Shown here: one piece after another, positions 53,319 to 64,000 of the stretch | Position numbering within the stretch: position 1 is the stretch's first letter | Layout of the letters: the number at the start of each line of letters is the position of its first letter | Origin: Asterias rubens | Lineage: Eukaryota; Echinodermata; Asteroidea; Forcipulatida; Asteriidae | Assembly (NCBI RefSeq): GCF_902459465.1 | Contig: NC_047065.1 | Location: forward strand, 20,287,828 to 20,351,827 | DNA: 64,000 nt | Direction of reading: 5' to 3' | Translations under genes and position numbers: made by a program | The notes under the pieces: generated by a model | Told to the model about the DNA's origin: nothing | Seen by the model: only the letters and a program-made list of their open reading frames with translations | Databases searched by the model: none

Positions 53319-55490
53319 AGGGTTTAATAATTTAAAGCTTTTAACAGTCAAAATTCTCTATTTTTTTCCTTTGGAACATGTCAACTTTGCGTCAATATAA
53401 TCACACAATGTTCTCGATCAGATAATCAGTTGTACGTAATCAAAGTCACATTTTTGGATCCCAAGTCTGAAAACCAACACGGTAGCAAACTACCATCGGA
53501 TCAGATCGGACCTCAGCTTCCACGAAAAACTCCCACCTCATTATGTTCGGCTGAAGTTTGATCCTAGCATGGGGTATGCGTAGGGGCTGACAACAATGTT
53601 GATAGGGATTTGAGATTGCATAATGCCTGCCTCTGATCCACCACAATGCTTTACTACACACCTACTTGTGTTTTGTTGTTGAATTATGTTAATCACAGTG
53701 TTGTGTGTGGGGTTTAACTTGGCGCTAGTAGTGGTAGTAGTGGTGCAAGTGTTCTGGTGTGCTGTGTGGCATGGTACTTCTCAGTAGACTTAGTTCTGTG
53801 TCTGGACTTCCTGTGTGAGCTGGTCTACTTGGAGCCATATAATACACTGTTGGCGTGACCTCAAACTGCTAGAAAAAACCGTTGAGGAAAACCAGAGGAG
53901 TGCACTGGTACACTTTATGGTCCATCCCTCACTGTCTGCCAGTAGTGCCACATGGTATGAGATGAGAGCGAACATTAGTTTTTGTACTCAGTGACTTGCT
54001 GCTTTTCTTACAAGGTGGTTTTATACGTACGACTCTGTGTGTTGTTCGTCGTTTCGGTAATGTGAGAATGGACGTTTTGGACCTGGCGTGGTAAGAATGT
54101 TGATTTGAAATGATAAACTTTCTGGATTATGGAAAGGATGGGTACTTTAAAGGTAGCAACAACATACAATTTTTACGAATCCGTGTACATTGTAATATGT
54201 ACATTGTAACTATACGTACTCCTAAGGGAGGTTTGTGGTCACCATGTGAATATTCCTTTGAAAATCTTACATACATAGTTCGTTATCATACATGCTTAAA
54301 TTGGACTATAATATTAGATTGAGATCAACACAGAGAAATATCATAATGACATATTGTGAACAAATTTATATGACTGCAAAAATAATAAATTCACTGATTG
54401 TTTGCAACATGCTTCTGCATTGTGTTTTTAAAAGTGCAAATCAATTGACATTCCCTATTTAACAGACCCCATAGCTGCAATGTTTAACTGCACACAGACA
54501 AAAACATTGCTTACCAGACGTGGCAGAACATGGTTACCAACTGTTATCCCGCTTGTTTCCGCTACTAAGCAATATTTTCTGCTAAATACGCAGTTGCATG
54601 ACATCGGGTTCGGATAAAAAGGCACTGTCCCTCTGTAAAATTGAATATTGTTGTAACGTTGAGTTGATGTATATTTGGTTTGCGGTAACAACATGTGGGT
54701 ATCTACTTGCCAGGTAGAGTTGAGTTGGCTGCACATTTTGTAGATCACATCTTTAGACAGTCTCTAGTCATACGATTTTTTGTTCTATTGTCCGATTATT
54801 TAGGATTTAGCAAATAGCGTGCTCATGCTTTACTGCACAGTGTCACAATTATTGTTTGTAGATGATGGAACGACATAAATAGAACTTCAGCATGCGCAGA
54901 GAGGTTAGGAATGGGTGTACACACACCTGTGCGGACAGATTGCACGGTGTCGCACACTCTTTTTTAAGTCCGGTACTGAAATGAGTAACTTATGATAATC
55001 GGATGCTGGCCAGTATGTCAGCTTATCTCTGACTTATGAAAGGTAAAAAAAATAGGTCTGTGATGGATCAAGAAGTTGACACAATTTTGCTAAGCAAAGC
55101 AAAATAATGCTTAGCATACAGGCATGTTACCAATCAAAATGCTATGATGTGAAAGAGCTACAATGTACATGTTGCTTTTGGACTAATTCCACAATTATAT
55201 GCTTAGCAGACTTAGCAACTTAGCAATATTTGGAGGTGAGTGGCTCTTAGTCAATTGTGGCCTGCAGGTCTCACTCTGAAGAAATTTACACACAATCTGC
55301 CACGTTTGATTTGCATTTCGCAAATCAACCTAGTTTCTGAACAACAAAAATCAGGTCAGGGACAAAGAAATAAATTCAGGGAATAGTTGAGTTGCTAGCG
55401 TTCTTTGTGTAAAATCCATTTTCTGCGAGTCAAATGTTGACGCCTCACCGACAGAGCAGTTCACAAGAAAAACGTTTACCTTAGTAATCA
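53319..55490. other. Gene-free stretch
   Basis: No supportable gene. ATGGACGTTTTGGACCTGG followed by CGTG and GTAAGA (54069-54097) looks like a first coding exon, but nothing supports a continuation. M7-like words (TACTAAGCAATATTTTCTGC, GCTTAGC) occur at 54540-54600 and 55090-55230. Confidence 0.3.
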
Positions 55491-55864
55491 CAGCCATTAT
55501 ACACTTTTAGAACAGACAAAAAATAAAAGTTCACAGATTTACAAATAACTTACAGGGTTTACAGAAGGTAATGGTGATTGAAAGACCTTTTTTGAAATAT
55601 TATTCCATGAAATGCTTTAAACTTTTTGGGAAAACATTTAAACAATTATCAATTCTCGATATCGAGAATCACGAATTTATTATGAGCACATGTCATGACA
55701 CGGCAAAACATGTGAAAACAAGGGTGGGTTTCCTCGTTATTTTCTCCCGACTCTGATGACTGATTGAGCCTAAATTTACACAGGTTTTTTATTTTATTAA
55801 GTTGTGATACACGAAGTGTGGGCCTTTGGATAATACCGTTTACCAAAAGTGTCCAATGGCTTTG
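55491..55864. mobile_element. M2 MITE abutting the tandem array
   Basis: CAGCCATTATACACTTTTAG at the left and AAAAGTGTCCAATGGCTTT at the right, with the hairpin ATTCTCGATATCGAGAAT. It ends about 50 bp before the 144-bp repeats. Confidence 0.85.
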
Positions 55865-55914
55865 AAGACAAAGTGTACACGTAATTATACAGTTGGCAAA
55901 AATTTACATTGAGG

Positions 55915-57260
55915 CCACTAAAGCCATGGCTTCTGTTGCCCCTTGTCTTGGCCTCGATGCCCCTTTAAAAGTTTCCAAAAGAGACTTTAAACTGTTTTCT
56001 AACTTTGTATGAAAACAAACCTTTATTGACCAGAAGTGTATAGGGGTTGCCTGGAGTTACACAGCGGCCATGGCTTCTGTTGCCCCTTGTCTTGGCCTCG
56101 ATGCCCCTTCAAAAGTTTCCAAAAGAGACTTTTAACTGTTTTCTAACTTTGTATAAAAACAAACCTTTATTGACCAGAAGTGTATAGGGGTTGCCTGGAG
56201 TTACACAACGGCCATGGCTTCTGTTGCCCCTTGTCTTGGCCTCGATGCCCCTTCAAAAGTTTCCAAAAGAGACTTTTAACTGTTTTCTAACTTTGTATGA
56301 AAACAAACCTTTATTGACCAGAAGTGTATAGGGGTTGCCTGGAGTTACACAGCGGCCATGGCTTCTGTTGCCCCTTGTCTTGGCCTCGATGCCCCTTCAA
56401 AAGTTTCCAAAAGAGACTTTTAACTGTTTTCTAACTTTGTATAAAAACAAACCTTTATTGACCAGAAGTGTATAGGGGTTGCCTGGAGTTACACAACGGC
56501 CATGGCTTCTGTTGCCCCTTGTCTTGGCCTCGATGCCCCTTCAAAAGTTTCCAAAAGAGACTTTTAACTGTTTTCTAACTTTGTATGAAAACTAACCTTT
56601 ATTGACCACAAGTGTATAGGGGTTGCCTGGAGTTACACAGCGGCCATGGCTTCTGTTGCCCCTGGTCTTGGCCTCGATGCCCCTTCAAAAGTTTCCCAAA
56701 GAGACTTTTAACTATTTTCTAACTTTGTATGAAAACAAACCTTTATTGACCACAAGTGTATAGGGGTTGCCTGGAGTTACACAACGGCCATTGCTTCTGT
56801 TGCCCCTGGTCTTGGCCTCGATGCCCCTTCAAAAGTTTCCCAAAGAGACTTTTGACTATTTTCTAACTTTGTATGAAAACAAACCTTTATTGACCACAAG
56901 TGTATAGGGGTTGCCTGGAGTTACACAACGGCCATGGCTTCTGTTGCCCCTGGTCTTGGCCTCGATGCCCCTTCAAAAGTTTCCCAAAGAGACTTTTAAC
57001 TATTTTCTAACTTTGTATAAAAACAAACCTTTATTGACCAGAAGTGTATAGGGGTTGCCTGGAGTTACACAACGGCCATGGCTTCTGTTGCCCCTGGTCT
57101 TGGCCTCGATGCCCCTTCAAAAGTTTCCCAAAGAGACTTTTAACTATTTTCTAACTTTGTATAAAAACAAACCTTTATTGACCAGAAGTGTATAGGGGTT
57201 GCCTGGAGTTACACAGCGGCATCGGCTTCTGTTGCCCCTGGTCTTTTCGAAAGAGACTTT
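55915..57260 (+). repeat. 144-bp tandem array, nine full units plus a partial
   Basis: The landmark GCCATGGCTTCTGTTGCCCC recurs at 55923, 56067, 56211, 56355, 56499, 56643, 56787, 56931, 57075 and (diverged) 57219, exactly 144 bp apart each time. Units differ at a few diagnostic sites: CCCCTTGTC or CCCCTGGTC, GTATGAAAA or GTATAAAAA, CCAGAAG or CCACAAG, ACAGC or ACAAC. The first four alternate in an ABAB pattern, implying a 288-bp higher-order duplication; units 6-9 form a second subtype. Each unit holds a 21-codon frame starting at GCCATGG and ending TAA. I regard that frame as incidental. Confidence 0.97.
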
Positions 57261-57480
57261 TTAGTGTTTTCTAACTTTGTAGGAAAGCAATGACCAGATT
57301 GTGTATAGTGGTTTGACTGGAATTCACCAGAGACCATGGCTTTTGTTGCCCCTAGTCTTCGCCTGGCCGCGATGCCCCTGCTAAAGTTTCCAATGAACTT
57401 TTACGATTTTCTAAAGAAGTGATCTTTGCGAAATGAAAATGGCCTGGGCCTCTCAAAGATGAAATGTGAGGCATTTTTTT
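57261..57480 (+). repeat. Diverged flank of the tandem array
   Basis: GACCATGGCTTTTGTTGCCC, CGATGCCCCTGCTAAAGTTT CC and AAAATGGCCTGGGCCTCTCA AAGATGAAAT continue the dispersed parent repeat seen singly at 30563-30682. Confidence 0.65.
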
Positions 57481-60400
57481 GTTTTATTCAACATTTATAT
57501 GGGTCTGGTTTTTTTTTTTTTACGAAAGTTTCTCCATGGAGGACGTCTTCCTCTAAGTGTGTTTTTAAAACTTCTGAGATTAAGAGGCATTTAACTTTTC
57601 TACTAAAGAGTTTTCTACTTTACATGTAAATTAATCTTCTTGTGGATTGTGACAGTGGTTTTGTCTTTCCAGCAAAGCTTACCAGACCCACCTGTTTTGA
57701 GTGATTTTAGCGTCATTTACCTATCACTCAATATTTTGTTTGATCTGCCTATGTGACAAAATATTTTACGCATCCTTTTTCGAAATCTCTTGGCAAATTA
57801 CCCGGTTGAAAGAATTTTATTGAATTTTTTTCCCTGAAAAACAGAACTTTGCCCTGTGGTTGTATTTTGTGACTGTTTGTTTGTGTGTTGCGATGCGAGA
57901 CCATACGTGTATAAACGTGTAAATCAGATATTTTTATGTTAGCTACACATAAGTGTGATCCATTAATCTTTTTTTAAGGTTGTAATAAAGTTGTACACTT
58001 TCATTTGAACTGAATGCGTTTTGAGAATTTTTACAGATACTTTTCTCGCAGTTTAAGTCTCATTTGCTACTTTTTAAAGTTTGTTGTTGAAGTGTGGATG
58101 ACATACATCCGTGTTGTTGTTTTAAAGCGTAGACGACTGTCGTCGGCCCGCCATGATCCCACGTTGTCGTGGAGCATGTCCAACTGTTCCCCTTTTGGAG
58201 GCCCCATCTGTTTATTACACATCCTGCCGTCTGTAAAAAACCTGAGCCAAACAAGCCAAGTTGGATTGTAACTCCCGTGTGCGCTGGTTGTTATCAGCTG
58301 TACTGGCGAAGGAGGGCAAGGTTCAACGATCGTAGCGAAGTGATTGGTCGAGTATGAGGCCATGGGGATGGAATTCCAGGCGACTCGTCATGATATGCAA
58401 ATGAGGAGCCAGCTGTGTGTGGGAAGGCTGTTTATGCAGTTCTTTGGCTGGCTCTTGGCTCCGGGCGGCTGGGTGTTTCTTGGTCATTGATTACCACCCC
58501 CCCCCCAACCAACAAAATATTGGAAATTTCTTTCCATAAAGAAGTCATTTTCTGAGAAGGTACTAATTGTTTACAACAAGACAGTGAGTAGCATGACAAC
58601 AAACTTCTGAATGTTGGGGGCAAAGTTGAGTTGTTGGCGCGTTTGCCGTTAAAGATCTTCAAGATGTCTAAGTTCTAAACATTATGAAGTCCATCGTTAC
58701 TCTGTGAAATAAAACCGTTGTATAGAAGAAGAAAAACAAATTTTTTTTTTTTTTTTTGTGGGGGGGGGTCGGGATTTAGATTTTGTCATCAAATTGTCCT
58801 TGGTCTGTGGTTGGTATTATTTTGTCTTGAGTCTATACTAACGACAAAAGCGTTTTCGTCTCTCAAATATTTTTTATTATTTGTTTTTATCGCCCTGGTG
58901 ACACAAAGTTGAAGTATTAGCGGGTTTGTTTGTGTTAAACGCCCCTTGAACTTTTGTTGCCTGAAATTCTGTATTTTTTGAGAAACGAGTTTTTAAAACC
59001 AATTATATTTGATCTCGGGAGTCCTAAATTTAAGAATTAACTGAAACCGATTATCAGAAGGAAAATATGTAGGCATGTCTGTTAATTTGAAATGTGGCGG
59101 TTTGGATGTTTTTGGATGATTAACAAATTTCACACTGAAACGGTACAAAATACTTGCATCATTTACACCATTATCTTTATATCAGGGAAGCGGCGTTTAC
59201 TTCCGCCTTCAAGTGCCAATGAAATCTCACTTATTTCACACAACTTATCCTATAATTTGTGTGTTTTTTTCCTCTTCTTTTCTTAAAACTAATTTTATTG
59301 TTGATTGTGAGTTGCTGCGTTCTTAGTAGAATGCCATACATGCCTTGTATGTTTTATTTTTATTAGTAGCGTGAGATAAAGATACTGGTAAAAGAAAATT
59401 CACTTTTTCGTACGGATTCTATCTATTGTAAAATCAGTGCACCACAAACATTAATTTGACGTGGAGATAGAACTGGCTGTTGAAAACTGCTAACCAACCA
59501 AAAGGACCTAATATGCAATACAGTAATTTGCGAAAGCTACAAAAGTTAACTTTATAACCCCTCTTCAAAGTTTATTAAAGTAAACCAAAAGAAACTTTCA
59601 ACACCATCAACACCAAAGTTGCAGTAAAAATAAAACAGACGTTTCTTGTACGAGACCAATAGCCCACCCACTGCCCACACAGTCACATGGGTACATTAAA
59701 AAACCCAAAGCACTAAACCAGTGAAAAATTCCTTGAACAAGGGCACCCACTCCAACAGTTGACAATTTAGGCCATTGCATTGTCTACACAACACCATCCC
59801 ATAGTAGCATGGTTACATAATGCCATCGTGGCGCTGACACACAAACCCTCCAGTGTGTGTGTTCTCTATACCACCTCCCTTTCTAGCTCCCCGACCAATA
59901 AGCATTGAGGCATTGGGCTATGATAATGACATATTCATATGGTAATAGGCCCTTGCTGTGCCAGCGTGGGCATTGTGTGCAAGCCTAGGTTGTCATTTGA
60001 TACGCAGGCGTGACCCCGGACTGCCAGCAAATTTGTTCAGTTTGTACCACCGTGGCTCTATGGTGTGTAGCAGTACAGCCCCAAAACTCTCACCCAGCCA
60101 GCCTGTACACGTTCTGATCAGCTCGCCCCGCTTTGGGGTGGTACACTACACACACGTACACTTATTGGTTTGCTCTAAAGGTGAACTACAAATTCAGAAC
60201 GGAGCGGACTCGTTAAATTCATCCATCGAACGGCCCTCAAATCAACGGCGCCATTACTGTGGTATGTATTAAACACGGAACACGTAGATGACGTTATTGA
60301 AAATTATTTGTTTCATCCATGCTTCAAATTCCATACTCCGTGCAGTGCTTACAGACACTACGATGTTTTTTTTTACCGGGCATCATTCATTACTTATACT

Positions 60401-61741
60401 AAATCGACTTTTGAATCACGTTGTCATGTGTGCGAGTTTTGTCAGTCTGACTCGATAAGCAGTTTTTCTTGTTCAGTAGCGTTTCAATTTTTAACACAAA
60501 ATGTGATTATGGCGTACGTTTAAGAAGTTACCGTGAAGACATTCACTTTGTAAGAAATGAATTGTTACTTAGTGAACATAGAACTAGTTAGACGCACTGT
60601 TTTGTCGAGACTTAGTACTACTTTCATGTTCTGTGGTTTATAATTAAGTTTATAAGCAACCAGTTCAAGAACATGAAAACACTTGCAGTACATAATGTGG
60701 ATAACATGTACGCTTACACAGTATAGGACCTAGTCCGTGTATGTGTGTGTCTAGATATGGTGGTATTTTTTTGTACATACCACTTTGCATAATGCTGTGT
60801 GCACATTGTGCTCAGTCACACTACAGAAGCTTCATTCAGCCCCCCCTGCAAAGTGTACGCCTCATTTATGAATTCACGCAGGCATGCAATTTATGCGCTG
60901 TACTGTACACCAACGTTACATAAAGAGTCATTATGCAATGTTGAATGCCATATCCAGCTGGATAGTTTTACCTGAATTTTTATAACCAACACGCAACTCT
61001 AATTTTGTCAAGTTATCACTCAACGGTTGAAATCATGTGGCAGTTAAAAGTCTATGTTTTCCCCCCCCCCTTAATGTTTTGTTTAAATTTTGATTAAATG
61101 TATTCAACATTAAGTCATTAAATGTGTTAACATGATCTACAACGGAAGTGGATGTGAGAGAAAACATCTTTTGAAAACTCTCTAAAAGTTCGTCATACAG
61201 AATCACAAACTTGGTTTACAGTGAAATTTTTATACATGTATTCAACAATAACGCTGTGTGTAAAATATGTTTTTGCTGCGGTTTTCATTGTTGTAAGTTG
61301 TAGGGACAGTGTTAAGTTTGCAAACATTGACACACCGCCGTGGTTTGTTTTCCAAGTGATAAAGGCAATATTTCCATCGCATCCACTGCCAACTGAATAA
61401 CATTACAAGTTGCAATCAGTGTTGTAGCCACGGTGGGCGGTTCTAGGTGGTGGCGAGTGGGTCTGCCCGCCCAGAACAATAAAAAAACAAAAAGCACTTT
61501 TCCGCATAGCACAGATTTCGCCCGGAATGCACTTGAGCAATGATGGCCCCATATCTAAACATGAATAATTGTGTTGAACGGCCCGCCCTTGGTGGACTTA
61601 TTTTTATTTATTTTTTGAGCCAGTCACTAAAATTGGTCTAGCTAAAACACTGCTCTACAACATGTTGCCAGCATACTCAGACCCGGTGTGTTTTTCTTCA
61701 TAATGTAGATTGCCCTCTTTGTGAGCAAAACTGTGCAAAAA
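57481..61741. other. Gene-free stretch
   Basis: No gene recognised over 4.2 kb. AATAAA hexamers at about 57984 and 58709 have no associated reading frame. Position 58140-58440 is complex, with a POU octamer at 58395-58402 and CAGCTG E-boxes. Homopolymers: C at 58498-58506, T at 58740-58757 and G at 58760-58768. Position 59958-60272 has an open frame without a recognisable domain. Confidence 0.35.
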
Positions 61742-61836
61742 ATAGTTAGTGGCTTAACGTTTCAACCCTACCAGCCTCTCTCAAAGGGCTTCGAGAAAGA
61801 CTTGATCGGCTCGGGTCAAAACGTCTGGCTACTTAT
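61742..61836. repeat. Head-to-head pair of GAGAAAGAC...GAAACGT motifs
   Basis: On the minus strand, CTTTGAGAGAGGCTGGTAGG GTTGAAACGTTAAGCC; immediately next to it on the plus strand, CTTCGAGAAAGACTTGATCG GCTCGGGTCAAAACGTC. The two copies diverge from about 61787. Compare the single copies at 7596, 22545 and 34885. Confidence 0.5.
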
Positions 61837-63092
61837 TGTCATTTTGCATTTCTACCATGGCATACATTGTAGGTCTTATGTTTTGGTAAGCAGTTTGCAT
61901 CAATGCCTTTTTCTTGCTTCAAAACTGTGTTCAAACTGTAATTTTATCATACAGTACATACGCTGTATACTCTGTACACATATATTGTGTACATGGTACT
62001 TTACACATGGAGTATGTACGAACACACACAAACAGATTCTGGGTGTACCATATACTGTGTGCATACCACCACACAGTCCCCCATAGTCCGATGCACAACT
62101 TCCCATAGTGGGGCATTATGCATTAGAATACAATTCAACCGATATGTTTGACCTCCCATCACAGCACTGCCATGCAACTTTTTTTTTTCCTTTCCTAATT
62201 ATTGCCCTCACCAACTCACAAGGGTCACTGAGCTTGTAACTACTAGAGGAATTGGCCCAGCGTACGTACAGAGCACTCATCACACATGGTCCCTGTACGT
62301 TGTACGTTTTTTTGGCATCGCAACGTTTCCGTTGACCTTTTGGTTTTGGGATGTACTTAACACTTGTGTGGTAGACATTCCGCACAGTGTCGCTGGGGCG
62401 ATTTTTTTTCTCTACCAGTTTTATTACGATACGTGGACCCATAAAAGTGGCGTTGTACGTATACATGCCTGAAGTTGATGTCTGATTTCTTTTGGATTTG
62501 GACAAATGTAATACCTCCTTGTGTCTTAATTGAAAAAAAGATATTCCCTGGATTTGAATGTCCAATAGTGTAATGGAGGTACTTTTTTGTTTCTGATCGG
62601 AAAAAAATTGCCCTTGCTCCCGACGGGGTTTCCAGATGTGTACGATTGATAAATTTTCTCAATTTTATGCTGTACTGATTCCTCACGTTTCTTCAATAAG
62701 AGAGTTAGTAAAAATAAGTTTCGTTAAAAATAACAGTAAGTTACAATTGAATGGAATCTTGGTTGCGGCCACTAAATGATGATCTGATGAAGTGACATTT
62801 TGTAACTAATAAGGGAAAAGTCAAGGATTGATGACTAACAAAACAACCCAACTATTAGCTTTAATTTGAAAACTCATTGATGAATCAAAGTTCAAATCGT
62901 CCGTAAGCTTCTTTAGGGAAATATTTATGTTTGAATTATTGTTTAAAAAAAACCTGTATTTTTAAGTTTAGTTTTGTGGTAAAAAATTCTATCGAATTTC
63001 CCCTTCAGTGATTTACTATTATCCTTCCTCACTAAAAGAAACAAAACCCAACACTCAACTTTCAACCTGTTGGCAGGCCAGGAGTTTCATCA
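61837..63092. other. Gene-free stretch
   Basis: No supportable gene. The two overlapping minus-strand frames at 62116-62686 have no known domain or splice support. Short palindromic TGTACA/ACATGT words cluster at 61950-62060. Confidence 0.35.
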
Positions 63093-63205
63093 TTGAAAGG
63101 GCAAGGTCATTTTCATTTTGCAAAGGGCACTTCAATTGGAAAACCTTTGAAGGGGCACTCGGGCCATGACCAACTGGGCAACAAAGGCTTTACCAGGCCT
63201 ACGTG
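63093..63205 (-). repeat. Dispersed relative of the 144-bp array unit
   Basis: On the minus strand: GTTGCCCAGTTGGTCATGGC CC, GTGCCCCTTCAAAGGTTTTC C, then AAGTGCCCTTTGCAAAATGA AAATGACCTTGCCC. Same order as the copy at 30563-30682. Confidence 0.6.
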
Positions 63206-64000
63206 TATGTTGAACTCTGATGATGGTTGTATTTTACGCACAGTAAAGCTTTTAAAAAAAATAGATGACAAAAAAGTACGTTCCTACATTATAATAATCA
63301 GAAGCCGCAAAGCACTTCATAATTTAATATTCACAAAATGGAAGATAAAGAAACAAGACCAGCACCAGGTCAGTGGTTAAATCACAGATTGGGATACAAG
63401 TGTCCCAACACAGCAACAGCAGAAAACTAAAAGTTACATACAACAAAGCCTAACCCTGGCACTAAGTAGTACTAGTAGTGTTTTAATCATGAATTAGAAG
63501 GAAAACAAACAAAACACACCAAAAACAATTCCACCATTAAAACCTGCAGATTAAAATTACATTTTTTTTAGATTACAGTTAGAAGAGGCGAGTTTCCATT
63601 GGTTAATCATCAGTCCACATACAGTCCTCAATTCCAACAGAATCAGGCGGTTTGATTCTGAAAAGTTGATTTGGGGATGTTTAGGGCAGTTAGGGTTAAG
63701 AACCGTGTTGACCTCTCCCTTTTTTTACTCCCACTTACTCTAAACTAGTGTTATCAACAACTACTGCCATCTGTATTGCAGTCTCTAAAACCACCAAATA
63801 TTACTCATAAGTTGTTGACAAACTTGTGACACGCTGTAGAAAAATGCAGCCCTTTTCATTTGTGAGGTTTAGTTTTTTGTTTTTCTTTTTCCGCGAAATG
63901 AGCTGCCCACAATAACTCGGGCAAAAAGTGCCACATTTATACAAACCTGTGGTTTGATAGCAGAAATCTTCATAATTATCTGCAAGGTGTGTGAGTTTAA
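63206..64000. other. Gene-free stretch to window end
   Basis: Nothing recognised. The open frame spanning 63093-63380 partly overlaps the repeat above and is not proposed as a gene. Confidence 0.35.

Noticed and set aside
54069-54097. Possible first coding exon (ATGGACGTTTTGG... then GTAAGA)
   Set aside because: Context and donor are good, but no continuation exon or homology could be found, so it is noted only in the gap entry.
55915-57260. CRISPR-like or centromeric array
   Set aside because: Units are contiguous without spacers and the genome is eukaryotic. The array is too short to call a centromere.
59958-60272. 104-codon plus-strand frame followed by a GTATGT donor-like site
   Set aside because: No domain, no upstream acceptor consistent with it, and composition unlike the confirmed exons.
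62116-62686. Two overlapping minus-strand open frames of 149 and 109 codons
   Set aside because: No recognisable domain, no splice context, biased toward chance-like composition, and overlapping each other in different frames.

Overview
This window is animal nuclear DNA: AT-rich, with long introns, GT-AG splice junctions, tRNA-derived SINEs and very many short inverted-repeat transposons. Protein similarity and repeat style point to a non-vertebrate deuterostome. My best guess is an echinoderm, probably a sea star; this is inference, since no species marker was checked.

Four protein-coding genes can be supported. (1) Minus strand, 13.88-18.76 kb: a ZFP64 orthologue with one 61-nt first coding exon and one 2.9-kb exon, encoding an N-terminal CCHC finger, ten C2H2 fingers and a long Gln/Ser-rich tail. 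(2) Plus strand, about 19.2-22.3 kb: a protein with three FLYWCH zinc fingers. It has a non-coding 5' exon and is divergent from ZFP64 across a CpG-rich, probably bidirectional promoter. (3) Plus strand, 25.56-26.69 kb: a six-finger C2H2 protein whose fingers line up in order with CTCF fingers 5-10, encoded in a single coding exon. (4) Plus strand, 31.84-40.35 kb: a nine-exon orthologue of TCAIM (T-cell activation inhibitor, mitochondrial), assembled exon by exon with consistent splice phases to 484 residues. The first three genes are nuclear DNA-binding proteins; TCAIM is a mitochondrial protein. Nothing suggests that the four act in one pathway.

The rest is mostly transposon debris. The most abundant family (called M1 here) has about 15 copies of roughly 385 bp, with termini beginning AAAGGCAGTGGACACTATTG, TTAA-like flanks and a conserved internal hairpin. 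Families M2-M5 share its TTAA-like flanks, and some share interior segments. Others are a GGGCCC-ended family (M7), several foldback elements of 120-1200 bp, a Leu-tRNA-like SINE family concentrated in the last TCAIM intron, one truncated LINE 3' end at about 47 kb, and repeated short motifs that look like pieces of Penelope-type elements. A 144-bp tandem array lies at 55.9-57.3 kb.

Layout: 0-13.8 kb, repeats and no gene; 13.8-27.1 kb, cluster of three zinc-finger genes; 27.2-31.5 kb, repeats; 31.5-41.7 kb, TCAIM; 41.7-64 kb, repeats, the LINE fragment and the tandem array, with no gene I can support.
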